Positions 1 through 10,021 of a stretch of DNA of 64,000 bases are shown here, one piece after another. The position numbers and the translations under genes were made by a program. The DNA lies in contig DXZQ01000014.1 in the NCBI GenBank assembly GCA_019419585.1, positions 1 to 64,000 of the forward strand, given 5' to 3'. The notes beneath the pieces are model-generated. The model searched no databases and was not told where the DNA came from. It saw nothing but the letters and a program-made list of their open reading frames with translations. Within the stretch, counting starts at the first letter, position 1; each line of letters starts with the position of its first letter. Source of the stretch: Collinsella sp. (lineage in GTDB: Bacteria > Actinomycetota > Coriobacteriia > Coriobacteriales > Coriobacteriaceae).

Positions 1-132
1 GCCAGACCGGAGGGGTTCCGGGGGCGGGAATCTGGGCGTACACATTTCCTACACATATTAAAACCCTGCTTACGTTTGCCAGCCGTTCTCTACCGCTCAC
101 CGAGGGCCTCTTTATAGTGAAGCGTCATATGG

Positions 133-1533
133 CTAAAGCTGATAGGCTCCCTTAGCCAAGGCACAGCCGGCATCGAGCAACTCATCGCGCTCCTCCACCG
201 AGAACCCCTCGGCGTATACGCGAACCACCGGTTCGGTCCCGCTGGGGCGGATCAGCAGCCAGGTGTCATCCTCGAATGCCAAACGTAAACCATCCATATG
301 GCTTACAGCCTGCGGCGCCTTGCCGCAAATCGATTTAGGATTCATGCCAGGAAGCAGCGTTCGCAGCGATTCGGCGTCTTCGGCCTCAAGGCGTAAATCG
401 CGTCGACCGTAACTCGTCTTACCAAATCTGTCCTCGAGTTGGTCGACCAGAACGCCCAAAGGCGCGTCCGTCTTTGCCATAAGCTCACACAGAATCAGAC
501 AGGCGAGGATTCCATCGCGCTCGGGCATATGCGCGGCGATGCCGATTCCACCGGCTTCTTCGCCGCCCATGAGGACGCCGCCCTTCTTCATCTCTGCAGC
601 TATATATTTGAAACCGACCGGCTTAACGGTCACACGACAGCCAAGCGCCTCGGCAATGCGACGCACTAGCGTCGAGCACGAGAGATTGACGACGACACGC
701 CCCTCCAAATTGCGGAATTGAACGAGGTCGCCCAAAACAAGCGCCATGATTTGATGCGGATGAATATATCTACCGCGTTCGTCGACCGCACCGATACGGT
801 CGGCATCGCCGTCGGTCACCAGGCCTGCGCACGCCCCGTCCTCGACAACCGCACGCTCGCAAGCGTCCACCCACGGCTCAACAGGGTCGGGGCAAATGTC
901 CTCTTGATCGGACGACTGTCCGGCATGAATCTCGTGCACCTCGACGCCTAGCTCCCGCAGCAGGTCGGCAAGATATCCCTGGGCCGCGCCGCCCATGGGG
1001 TCAACTACCACACGCAGGTGAGCGGCTCGAATGGCCTCGGCATCGACAAACGATGCCACCGCCTGCATATAGTCAGGAATAATATCCGCGGTGCGATAGC
1101 GTTCCTCGATCCCCATCGGCTCGGGGGCCATAGTCTCTTCGAGCTCTTCGATGACATCCTGATTGGCCGTCGAGCCATCTCCCATGCGCAGCTTAAGGCA
1201 CAGATACCCCTGCGGATGATGGGATCCCGTCACCATGAGCGCACCGCAGGCCTCGCCGTCATACGCCGCCGCCCACGTAAGGGCGGGGGTCGGAACAGGC
1301 CGAGATGCGAGCACTGCGTCCAATCCGTGAGCGGCAAGCACGCCTGCCGCAAGCTCAGCGAACTCGCGCGCTAAGGGCCGAGTGTCGAACCCTATATATA
1401 CCGTTTTGCCCGGATTGGTCTTTTGCCACAACTCGCCGACGGCATCGGCGATACGGGCAACGTTATCGGCAGTGAAGTCCTCATCGACGCGAGCGCGCCA
1501 ACCGTCAGTTCCAAAATGAATTATCGCGCACAC
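133..1533 (-). CDS. Phosphoglucomutase/phosphomannomutase family protein
   Basis: A 466-residue alpha-D-phosphohexomutase, expected to interconvert hexose 1- and 6-phosphates in the cytoplasm. The four-domain signature is complete: active-site serine loop TGSHHP at residues 102-107 (Ser104), metal loop DGDADR at 241-246, sugar loop GEEAGG, and the C-terminal phosphate loop RPSGTEP. I chose the GTG at 1533 because homology begins directly after it (IIHFGTDGW) and a GAGG Shine-Dalgarno lies about 8 bases upstream; an upstream ATG at 1617 would add 28 residues without family character. The sugar specificity (glucose, mannose or glucosamine) cannot be told from the sequence. The serine loop TGSHHP differs from the commoner TASHNP form. 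Confidence 0.88.
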   Translation of the reverse strand: MCAIIHFGTDGWRARVDEDFTADNVARIADAVGELWQKTNPGKTVYIGFDTRPLAREFAELAAGVLAAHGLDAVLASRPVPTPALTWAAAYDGEACGALMVTGSHHPQGYLCLKLRMGDGSTANQDVIEELEETMAPEPMGIEERYRTADIIPDYMQAVASFVDAEAIRAAHLRVVVDPMGGAAQGYLADLLRELGVEVHEIHAGQSSDQEDICPDPVEPWVDACERAVVEDGACAGLVTDGDADRIGAVDERGRYIHPHQIMALVLGDLVQFRNLEGRVVVNLSCSTLVRRIAEALGCRVTVKPVGFKYIAAEMKKGGVLMGGEEAGGIGIAAHMPERDGILACLILCELMAKTDAPLGVLVDQLEDRFGKTSYGRRDLRLEAEDAESLRTLLPGMNPKSICGKAPQAVSHMDGLRLAFEDDTWLLIRPSGTEPVVRVYAEGFSVEERDELLDAGCALAKGAYQL

Positions 1534-1654
1534 GCGCAGACACCTCGCAGTGTTTGGATCATGGTACGCATGAGGTATACCCGCAGCACGCACCCGGCAA
1601 CCTGCCGGTACCAGCATTCACCATTTGGGCAAATGCTGCCGAGGACATGCAGGC

Positions 1655-1686
1655 AATAAAAAAACCGCCCCGTATGGAGCGGTTTT
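1655..1686 (-). terminator. Rho-independent terminator
   Basis: On the minus strand an AAAACCGC/GCGGTTTT stem with a short loop is followed by TTTATT. It lies just past the stop of the homocysteine methyltransferase-like gene and separates it from the phosphohexomutase gene. Confidence 0.75.
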
Positions 1687-1691
1687 GCCCT

Positions 1692-2585
1692 TTATATATC
1701 GAGCGCCTCGGCCATCGCTGCCGTAGTGATTGCCGTGGTTCCACAGCAACTGCCCACCATTGCGGCACCGGCATGTCTCCATTCGATGCATGCGCGCGCG
1801 AAAGCTTCGGGGTTCTCGTGCCATACGGGGCCATCCTGAGTCTGGACCGGATCGCCCACGTTGGGACGCACCGTGACGGGAGTAGTCGCCGATGCAACCA
1901 TCCTGGGCACCGCCGCGTTCGCGGCCGCAAGCGAACAGCAATTAACACCAACCGAGTTTGCGCCGTGTTTTTCGGCGTACAAAACGGCTGCCTCGATGTT
2001 GAGGCCATCGCCCAACAGGTCGCCCTTATCGTCAACGACAAAACTCACCAGAACAGGCATGCCGTCGGCGGCATCTCGGGCGCCGGCAAGCATGGGCTGC
2101 AAATTACGGATAGACGTCACCGTCTCGATCAGCAGACCGTCAACACCAGCATTGAGCAAGGCGTGCGCCTGTTCGCGCGCAATGCCTCGGATCTCACGAA
2201 ACTCGGCCGAGTCCTCGGCAAACCACTCAATACCGATCGGACCCATCGAGCCCAGCAGCAGCTGAGGGTGCGCCTGGCGGGCATCGTCGACGGCCCCGCG
2301 ATTGACCTCCGCCACGGACGGCGCAATCTGGTCGTGCTTGAGGGCATAGCTTGATGCCTGAAAGGTATTGGTAATGAGTACCTGCGCGCCGGCGGCGACA
2401 TACAAGCGATGGATACGAGAAACGGTCTGCGGCTCTGCCAGATTCCAAAACGCCGGTGGAATATCGGCGGCGTCGTACTCACTCAACAGAACACTGCCCA
2501 TGGGGCCCTGCGCCAACAAGGTCTCGCTCGACAAGCGGCGCGTAAGTTCCTCGGCACCAAAGCGGTTGTAATAACTCGTATCCAT
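1692..2585 (-). CDS. Homocysteine S-methyltransferase family protein
   Basis: A 297-residue protein of the homocysteine-binding (Pfam S-methyl_trans) fold, which transfers a methyl group from a donor such as S-methylmethionine to homocysteine to make methionine. The zinc-ligand pattern is visible: GVNC in the middle and GSCCG near the C-terminus. The N-terminal GPMGSVLL loop and ITNTFQAS segment also fit. The gene starts 10 bases after the DtxR-type regulator gene, so the two are probably cotranscribed, and it ends at a terminator. It has no cobalamin or folate domain, so it is a stand-alone enzyme of the MmuM type rather than MetH. The donor is inferred, not shown. Confidence 0.85.
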   Translation of the reverse strand: MDTSYYNRFGAEELTRRLSSETLLAQGPMGSVLLSEYDAADIPPAFWNLAEPQTVSRIHRLYVAAGAQVLITNTFQASSYALKHDQIAPSVAEVNRGAVDDARQAHPQLLLGSMGPIGIEWFAEDSAEFREIRGIAREQAHALLNAGVDGLLIETVTSIRNLQPMLAGARDAADGMPVLVSFVVDDKGDLLGDGLNIEAAVLYAEKHGANSVGVNCCSLAAANAAVPRMVASATTPVTVRPNVGDPVQTQDGPVWHENPEAFARACIEWRHAGAAMVGSCCGTTAITTAAMAEALDI

Positions 2586-2595
2586 ATATATCCCG

Positions 2596-3018
2596 CTATT
2601 CCTCGACGCTGATTCCCTGCTTTTCGAGATAGGCGAGCCAGCGGTTCATCGTGTCCTCGGATAGCGCATGCTCCATCATGCAGGCCTCGGAATCGGCTCG
2701 CTCAAATTCGACACCGAGCTCCTGAACCAAAAACGTGCGGATGAGGCGATGACGGTACCAGATAGCCGTACCAACCTCGCGGCCGCGATCGGTCAGGACT
2801 ACCTTGCCGTAGTGCGATTGCTCGACAAGTTCGGATGCTTTGAGCGCCGAAACCGCTTTATTGACCGATGCCTTGGAGACGCCAAGGCGCTGCGCGATGT
2901 CGACCGATCGCACGCCGTTGGTTTCCCCCTCTTCGCTTTCAATGCGAACCATGCACTCCAAGTAGTCTTCGTTCGCCACCGTCAGATGTAGTTCGCGCGA
3001 GCTATTTGTCGTATCCAT
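2596..3018 (-). CDS. DtxR/MntR-family metal-dependent transcriptional regulator
   Basis: A 140-residue winged-helix regulator of the iron/manganese-dependent DtxR family. The N-terminal half carries YLECMVRI and the recognition helix VSKASVNKAVSALK. The C-terminal half shows the metal-binding and dimerisation pattern (WYRHRLIRTFL, then EACMMEHALSEDTMNRW). It has no SH3-like third domain, so it resembles MntR/SirR-like short members. I chose the ATG at 3018 because a purine-rich ribosome site (GGGACGGAAG) precedes it; an ATG seven codons upstream lacks one. It is divergent from pepT, with a perfect dyad in the gap that may be its operator. The metal and regulon are not determined. Confidence 0.85.
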   Translation of the reverse strand: MDTTNSSRELHLTVANEDYLECMVRIESEEGETNGVRSVDIAQRLGVSKASVNKAVSALKASELVEQSHYGKVVLTDRGREVGTAIWYRHRLIRTFLVQELGVEFERADSEACMMEHALSEDTMNRWLAYLEKQGISVEE

Positions 3019-3072
3019 GATCTTCCGTCCCTTCTGCATTCATTGGCTGATTCTACCCCATCCAAGCGTCGC

Positions 3073-3090
3073 GGTATGCCGTGGCATACC
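3073..3090. promoter_or_regulatory. Perfect 8+2+8 dyad between the DtxR-type gene and pepT
   Basis: GGTATGCC, a GT spacer, then GGCATACC form a perfect inverted repeat. Five bases downstream lies an extended -10-like TGCTAGAGT (3092-3100) that could drive pepT. The size and symmetry suit a dimeric regulator, and the adjacent DtxR-family protein is the natural candidate; that link is inference. Confidence 0.5.
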
Positions 3091-3138
3091 GTGCTAGAGT
3101 TCTTGTTGCACACGACGACCAAGATTGGAGCGGTCTTT

Positions 3139-4386
3139 ATGGAAAACACCACCACGAACCCCGATGTCCTCGAGCGCTTTTTGCGCTACGTCCAGATCAA
3201 CACGCAGTCCGAGGATGCAAACTGCGACCAGGTACCCTCGAGCGCCGTTCAGTTTGACCTTGCCAACGTGCTGGCTGAAGAGCTGCGCGAGCTTGGTGCG
3301 GAAGATGCCCACGTGACCGAGCACGCCTATGTCTGCGCGCATATCCCCGCAAGTGTGGGCGCTGAGGACAAGCCCGCCCTGGGCCTGATCGCCCATCTCG
3401 ACACCACCGAAGTTGCACCGGGCGCCGGCGTGAAGCCGCACATCGTGCACTACGAAGGCGGCGACCTGGTCTGCGGCACGGTTGACGGTAAGCCCGTTGC
3501 CATGAGTACCGCCAAGCTTCCCGCCCTGAACGACCTCGCGGGTGAGGACCTGGTCTGCAGCGATGGCACCACGCTGCTGGGCGCGGACGACAAGGCAGGC
3601 GTCGCCGAGATCATGTCGCTTGTCGCGCGTATCGCTCAGGACCCTTCTCTGCCCCATCCCGCACTCGGCATTTGCTTCTGCCCTGACGAGGAGATCGGCC
3701 ACGGAGCCGAGCTGTTGGATATCGATACCTTTGGCTGCAAGTATGCCTACACGGTCGACGGCGGCCCCATCGGCGAGCTGGAGTGGGAGTGCTTTAACGC
3801 CGCCGAGGCGACCGTCCGCTTTGAGGGCCAGTCCATCCACCCGGGCGACGCCAAGGGCCGTATGGTCAACGCAGGCAATCTGTTCTGCGACTTCAACGCG
3901 TTGCTCCCCTACGTGCAGCGCCCGGAGTATACGGAAGGCTACGAGGGCTTTTATCACCTTGAGGGTGTATCTGCAACCGTCGACCACGCCACGGTGCGCT
4001 ACATCGTCCGCGACCATGACGCCGCCAAGTTCCAGCAGAAACTCGACCTTATTGATGCCGCCGCCTCGATGCTCAACCAGCGTCTGGGTGAGGAGCGCGT
4101 GACGGTCGAGATTAAGCAGCAATATCGAAATATGGCCGAGATCGTTTGTGACTTTCCCGAGCTTATTGATGTTGCCAAGGAAGCCTACCTTGCCTGCGGC
4201 GTTGAGCCCCAAGTGCTGCCGATTCGCGGCGGCACCGACGGCGCGCAGCTGTCGTTCCGCGGTCTGCCCTGCCCCAACCTTTCCACCGGCGGCTATTGCT
4301 ACCACGGCGTCAACGAATTCGTCCCGGTCAGTTCGCTCGTCAAGATGACCGACGTCCTGCAGGAGCTCGTCGCCCGTTTCGCATAA
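3139..4386 (+). CDS. pepT: Peptidase T (tripeptide aminopeptidase)
   Basis: A 415-residue zinc aminopeptidase of the M20B family that removes the N-terminal residue from tripeptides in the cytoplasm. Visible family marks: the metal ligand loop AHLDTT (His86, Asp88), GADDKAGVAEI with its bridging aspartate, the catalytic glutamates in PDEEIGHGA, the VDGGPIGELEWECFNAA block, and the C-terminal IRGGTDGAQLS and YHGVNEF. The ATG at 3139 has a GGAG site 8 bases upstream and begins where the family alignment begins. It is a single-gene unit closed by its own terminator. The length matches E. coli PepT. Confidence 0.93.
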   Translation: MENTTTNPDVLERFLRYVQINTQSEDANCDQVPSSAVQFDLANVLAEELRELGAEDAHVTEHAYVCAHIPASVGAEDKPALGLIAHLDTTEVAPGAGVKPHIVHYEGGDLVCGTVDGKPVAMSTAKLPALNDLAGEDLVCSDGTTLLGADDKAGVAEIMSLVARIAQDPSLPHPALGICFCPDEEIGHGAELLDIDTFGCKYAYTVDGGPIGELEWECFNAAEATVRFEGQSIHPGDAKGRMVNAGNLFCDFNALLPYVQRPEYTEGYEGFYHLEGVSATVDHATVRYIVRDHDAAKFQQKLDLIDAAASMLNQRLGEERVTVEIKQQYRNMAEIVCDFPELIDVAKEAYLACGVEPQVLPIRGGTDGAQLSFRGLPCPNLSTGGYCYHGVNEFVPVSSLVKMTDVLQELVARFA

Positions 4387-4415
4387 GCCTGGCTGCATAA
4401 GCCCAAAAGACGAAT

Positions 4416-4449
4416 CGCCCCGTCCTCTACAGAGAACGGGGCGGTTTTT
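4416..4449 (+). terminator. Rho-independent terminator of pepT
   Basis: CGCCCCGT and ACGGGGCG form an 8-bp stem around a 12-base loop, followed by GTTTTT. It lies 29 bases after the pepT stop codon. Confidence 0.85.
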
Positions 4450-4490
4450 GATACAAGGGGAGTAGTCAACATCGCAGGTTGAGCCAACGT

Positions 4491-4637
4491 CAGCGAGCGA
4501 CGTCCAAGGCGAACAAGTTGGCATGAAAAAGGCAGGGCATTGACCTTCTGGTCATGCCCTGCCTTTTGAATGACAAATTGTCGCCTTGGGCGGCGCGCAG
4601 CGTCGAGTCGTTACGGCGTTTGGTAAAACGCCGTAAC
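4491..4637 (-). repeat. Stop-codon-abutting structured repeat, family A, copy 1
   Basis: Directly after the stop codon of the LCP gene (read on the minus strand) comes a hairpin with GTTACGGCGTTT/AAACGCCGTAAC arms. A second, much longer stem-loop follows, with outer arms CCAAGGCGA/TCGCCTTGG and inner arms built on AAAAGGCAGGGCAT. The same architecture recurs at 20011-20178, 25987-26154 and 29787-29938. It lies between convergent pepT and the LCP gene. Confidence 0.85.
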
Positions 4638-5873
4638 TTAGTAGTTGGCTTCGTAGCCGTTGCCGTCGCCGGTGGGCTCTTCGTAGTAGTCCGAATCGCT
4701 CGAATCGCTTGAGTCATCGGAATCGTCAGAGCTGACCGATGAGGTTGCGGTACCGTTTGCGTAGTCGTCAGACGTGTTGTTGTTCAGGTCGCCGATCGTA
4801 GAGCTCGAACCGTCGGAAAGACCCATGGTGTTGGGACCCTTGGGATCCTTGCCGGCGTCGACGCGCTCCATCATTTCCTTGAGCTCGTCCTCGTAGACAA
4901 AGACGTAGCTCACACCGTCGATCATGGTGCTGTCGTCGGCGTACGAGGGCAGGTTGGCCGAGTAGATACCGTCGACATCCATACCGCGCACGGCATTGAC
5001 CGTAGCCACGATATCCTGAACGCTCATATCGGTTACGAGCATATCAGACAGCGAATTAACCAGGCCAAAGATCTTCGTGGCATCGAAGTTATTGAGAATC
5101 TGGTTGGCAAGGGCGCCAAGCACCTGACGCTGGTGGCGCATGCGCGTGTAATCGCCGTCGGCATAGGTGTAGCGGCAGCGGGCATAGGTAAGGGCGGTGG
5201 CACCGTCCATATGCTGCTGGCCAGCGGTAATCTTAATATCCAGGTGCTCGGGGTCGTCAACATCATCGGTTGCGTTAATGTCGATACCGCCAACCGAATC
5301 AATCAGCGCCTGCATTCCGTCGAAGCTGACCTCGGCATAGTGGGAAATCTGAACACCGCACAGCTCGTTGACCGCCTCGACCATGGCCTCGGCGCCGCCA
5401 ACGGTATGGCAGGCGTTGATCTTCATGGTCTCGCCCTTGTACTCGACCTTGGTGTCGCGCGGAACGGAAATGAGCGTCGCCTGCTTTTGCGTGGGGTCGA
5501 TGCGTGCCAGGATAATCGAGTCGGCACGATACGTATCCTCGCCCGGACGGCCGTCGGTGCCAAGAAGCAGCACGTAGAACGGATCCTTTGCCTCATCGGT
5601 GTCAACCAGAACCCGACGCAGATTGTCGGTAATGACATTAGAATCGCCGAGCTTGCCCATAATGGTGGCAAACCACAGGCCGGCAGCGGTAGTGGCACTC
5701 AGCAGCACGCCAAGCACGACAATGAGCGCGACGTGACGAATCGTGTGGCTACGGCGACGTTGACGAGCGCGCTCGGAATAGCGAGCCACGTTATCGCGAC
5801 TGTAGATCTTGGCCTGCGCACCAGTTGAGGGTCTTCGGGTGGTGGTATCCGCGAGGGGCTTTTTATTAAACAT
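4638..5873 (-). CDS. LytR-CpsA-Psr (LCP) family cell-wall ligase
   Basis: A 411-residue membrane-anchored protein. A basic cytoplasmic N-terminus (about 40 residues) precedes a single membrane span (HVALIVVLGVLLSATTAAGL). The extracellular LCP domain follows, with VLLLGTDGRPGEDTYRADSI, SVPRDTKVEY and LTYARCRYTYADGDYTRMRHQRQ, the arginine- and aspartate-rich pyrophosphate-lipid site. LCP enzymes attach polyprenyl-phosphate-linked glycopolymers to peptidoglycan. The C-terminal 60 or so residues are a low-complexity Ser/Asp tail. It follows murA by 12 bases, so both are likely made from one transcript. I chose ATG 5873 rather than the TTG two codons upstream because AGG lies at the right distance. 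Confidence 0.88.
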   Translation of the reverse strand: MFNKKPLADTTTRRPSTGAQAKIYSRDNVARYSERARQRRRSHTIRHVALIVVLGVLLSATTAAGLWFATIMGKLGDSNVITDNLRRVLVDTDEAKDPFYVLLLGTDGRPGEDTYRADSIILARIDPTQKQATLISVPRDTKVEYKGETMKINACHTVGGAEAMVEAVNELCGVQISHYAEVSFDGMQALIDSVGGIDINATDDVDDPEHLDIKITAGQQHMDGATALTYARCRYTYADGDYTRMRHQRQVLGALANQILNNFDATKIFGLVNSLSDMLVTDMSVQDIVATVNAVRGMDVDGIYSANLPSYADDSTMIDGVSYVFVYEDELKEMMERVDAGKDPKGPNTMGLSDGSSSTIGDLNNNTSDDYANGTATSSVSSDDSDDSSDSSDSDYYEEPTGDGNGYEANY

Positions 5874-5885
5874 AGGCAACCTGTA

Positions 5886-7169
5886 TTAGTAGATGACGGG
5901 ATCGGGGACGGTAGCATGCTCGACATGCGCGCCAAGCGCCTGCAGCTTTTCGACAAACTGCTCGTAGCCGCGCTTGATGTGATGGATAGCCGAAACCTCG
6001 GTCGTCCCGTCGGCGATCAAGCCCGCTACAACGAGGGCCGCTCCGCCGCGCAGATCGGGCGAGGTAACCTGTGCACCCGAGAAGCCCTTGACGCCATGAA
6101 TCATGGCATGATGGCTCTCGATACGAATGTCGGCACCCATGCGCACCAGCTCTGATGCGAACATAAAACGATTCTCGAAGATGTTCTCGGTGATAACGGA
6201 GCTGCCATCGGCAAGGGCGGAGAGTACCATAATCTGCGCCTGCATGTCCGTCGGGAAGCCGGGGAACGGAAGCGTCTGGATGTCGACCGGCTTGATGCGC
6301 TCGGCGCGATTCACGTGAACACCGTCGTCGGTACGTTCGCAATCGATGCCCATGAGCTCCATCTTCTTGAGCACCATGCCCAAGTGAATGGGGCAAAAGC
6401 CCGTGACATCGACACCGCGATCGTCGGCCATCAACGCACCGGCAACGATAAAGGTACCGGCCTCGATGCGGTCGCCCACCACGCGATGGGTAACGGGATG
6501 GAGCTCTTCCACGCCTTCGATAGTCACGACGGGCGTACCGGCGCCTACAATCTTGGCGCCCATCTCGTTGAGCATGTTGGCGAGATCGACAATCTCGGGC
6601 TCGCGGGCGGCATTGTCGATAACCGTGGTGCCCTGTGCGCGCACAGAGGCCATGATGAGGTTCTCGGTCGCACCGACGCTGGCGAACTCGAGCGTGACGG
6701 TGGTACCGCGCAGACCTTGGGGCGCATTAGCGTTGATGTAACCGTGGGCGGTATCAAACTCAACGCCCAGGGCCTCAAGACCAAGAATGTGCATATCGAT
6801 CTTACGAGCACCCAGGTTGCAGCCGCCCGGCATGGCAATTTTGGCGCGATGGAAGCGGCCCAGCAGGGGCCCCATGACGGCGGTGGAAGCGCGCATCTTG
6901 GCAACGAGCTCGTAGGGGGCCTCCCATGAATCGACCTGAGAGGTATCAATCTCGAGCGTGTGCTCGTCGAGAACATCGATCGTAGCGCCCATGCCCTTGA
7001 GCACCTTGCCCATCACGTGGACATCGGAAATATCGGGCACGTTCTGCAGCGTCGTCTTGCCCGGCGCCAGAAGCGTTGCCGCCATGAGTTTGAGCGCGGA
7101 GTTCTTGGCGCCCGAGACGGGCACGGAGCCTCCGATGGCGTGGCCACCCTCAACGCGGATAATATCCAA
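5886..7169 (-). CDS. murA: UDP-N-acetylglucosamine 1-carboxyvinyltransferase
   Basis: A 427-residue enzyme catalysing the first committed step of peptidoglycan synthesis, transferring enolpyruvate from PEP to UDP-GlcNAc in the cytoplasm. The Lys22-Asn23 pair (SGAKNSALKL), the catalytic loop PGGCNLG with Cys117, and the PFPGFPTDMQAQ block are all present. Cys117 predicts fosfomycin sensitivity at the target level. The start appears to be a TTG with AAGGG seven bases upstream. It lies after the ATP-synthase terminator and immediately before the LCP gene. Actinobacteria often carry a single MurA; whether a second exists elsewhere cannot be told. Confidence 0.94.
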   Translation of the reverse strand: MDIIRVEGGHAIGGSVPVSGAKNSALKLMAATLLAPGKTTLQNVPDISDVHVMGKVLKGMGATIDVLDEHTLEIDTSQVDSWEAPYELVAKMRASTAVMGPLLGRFHRAKIAMPGGCNLGARKIDMHILGLEALGVEFDTAHGYINANAPQGLRGTTVTLEFASVGATENLIMASVRAQGTTVIDNAAREPEIVDLANMLNEMGAKIVGAGTPVVTIEGVEELHPVTHRVVGDRIEAGTFIVAGALMADDRGVDVTGFCPIHLGMVLKKMELMGIDCERTDDGVHVNRAERIKPVDIQTLPFPGFPTDMQAQIMVLSALADGSSVITENIFENRFMFASELVRMGADIRIESHHAMIHGVKGFSGAQVTSPDLRGGAALVVAGLIADGTTEVSAIHHIKRGYEQFVEKLQALGAHVEHATVPDPVIY

Positions 7170-7182
7170 GGTCTACCCTTTC

Positions 7183-7221
7183 AAAAAGCATGCCCGGGGT
7201 GGCTGGGCCATCCCGGGCATG
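7183..7221 (-). terminator. Terminator of the ATP synthase operon
   Basis: CATGCCCGGG and CCCGGGCATG form a perfect 10-bp stem with a 13-base loop; on the minus strand it is followed by CTTTTT. It lies between atpC and murA and ends close to the murA ribosome site. Confidence 0.85.
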
Positions 7222-7257
7222 ATGTGTTCGCAAATGGTCGAACGCTAAATCGTTTGA

Positions 7258-7650
7258 CTATTGGGCAAGCTTGAGCTTACACCATGCGATTTCATTATAG
7301 AGGTAGGCGCGGCGTGCATCATCCTCCGACAAATTACCCAGCTTCTCTTCAAAACCTTGAATATCAGCTTTAAGCTTGTCGGCATCGACGGTCGCCAAAT
7401 CGCAAGCGCGCTCGGCGAGAACGGTCACGACATCGTCCGCAACCTGGGCATAGCCGCCGGCCACGGCAAACGTGTGGTCGACAGTGCCCATGGCCTTATC
7501 GGAAACGCGAACGTAACCGCGGTCGATCGTGCAGATCTCGCTGGAGTGAGCAGGCAGGACGCCAAACTCGCCATCCGTGGACGGAATCGACACAAACGCA
7601 GCGTCGCCCTCATAGGCGCAGCTCACGGGGCACACGATGCGGATACGCAT
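7258..7650 (-). CDS. atpC: F1Fo ATP synthase epsilon subunit
   Basis: A 130-residue central-stalk subunit of F1. The N-terminal beta-sandwich is recognisable (RIVCPVSCAYEGDAAFVSIP, then GEFGVLPAHS) and the C-terminal helical hairpin is present (DDARRAYLYNEIAWCKLKLAQ). It is last in the ATP synthase operon, starting 3 bases after atpD, and is followed by a strong terminator. Epsilon couples rotation to catalysis and can inhibit ATP hydrolysis. Confidence 0.93.
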   Translation of the reverse strand: MRIRIVCPVSCAYEGDAAFVSIPSTDGEFGVLPAHSSEICTIDRGYVRVSDKAMGTVDHTFAVAGGYAQVADDVVTVLAERACDLATVDADKLKADIQGFEEKLGNLSEDDARRAYLYNEIAWCKLKLAQ

Positions 7651-7653
7651 AAC

Positions 7654-9107
<1,454 letters not shown>

Positions 9108-9108
<1 letters not shown>

Positions 9109-10016
9109 TACTGTTCCTCCAATGCTGAGGCTCCGCCGACGATCTCGTTAATCTCGGTCGTGATCGAAGCCTGGCGCACGCGACTATACGTGCGGGTAAG
9201 GGTCGAGATGATCGCGGTGGCGTTTTCCGTCGCGGAGTGCATGGCCTTGCGGCGTGCACCCTGCTCGGCAGCCGCCGAATCGATCAGGGCCTGGTAGATG
9301 ACCGTCAGGATATAAGACGGCACAAGCTTGCCGAGAACATGCTCGGGAGAGGGCACGAACTCGAACGTGGACGAGATGCGCTTAGGGGCGTCGGTCTCGT
9401 TCTTACGCGGACCGTGGGCCATAGCGATCATCTCGGGGTCGAGCGGCAGCAAGTGCTCGACGCGAAGCTCCTGATCCACGCGGTTCTTGGCGTGGTGGTA
9501 GACAAGCTCGACACGGTCAAGCTCACCGGCACGATACGCATCGCAGATATGAGAGGAAATCATGCGAGCCTGATTAAAATCGGGCTCGGAGGAATTGCCC
9601 TCAAAGTGCATGATGACGTTTGCGCGGTCGCGGAAATACGTGGCCGGCTTGCGTCCGCACGCAATGATCTCGCACTCGATGCCGTCGTTCGCCCAAGAAG
9701 CGGCGAGCTTTTCGGCCGTGCGCTCCACCGTCGTATTGAAACCGCCGGCAAGGCCGCGGTCCGAGGCAATGACGACAATCAGGCCACGCTTAACGCTCTC
9801 ATGCTTCTGCAGCATGGGATCGGTGCCCGAACAGGAGGCGTCGCCGGCGACCGTCAACATGACGTCGGTCAGCGCCTCCTTATAGGGCTCGGCCTGCTTG
9901 GAGCGATCGAGGGCACGACGGATCTTGGCCGTAGAGACCATCTCCATCGTGCGCGTGATCTGCTTGGTCGTGGTAACCGAGGAGATTCGCTTCTTAATGT
10001 CGCGAAGGTTGGCCAT
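9108..10016 (-). CDS. atpG: F1Fo ATP synthase gamma subunit
   Basis: A 302-residue rotor shaft of F1. The N-terminal helix begins ANLRDIKKRISSV and carries TKQITRTMEMVST; the C-terminal helix has EQGARRKAMHSATENA and ITTEINEIVGGASALE. Both coiled-coil helices are complete, with the alpha/beta domain between. It lies 5 bases after atpA and overlaps the atpD start. Confidence 0.95.
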
Positions 10017-10021
10017 AGGGC

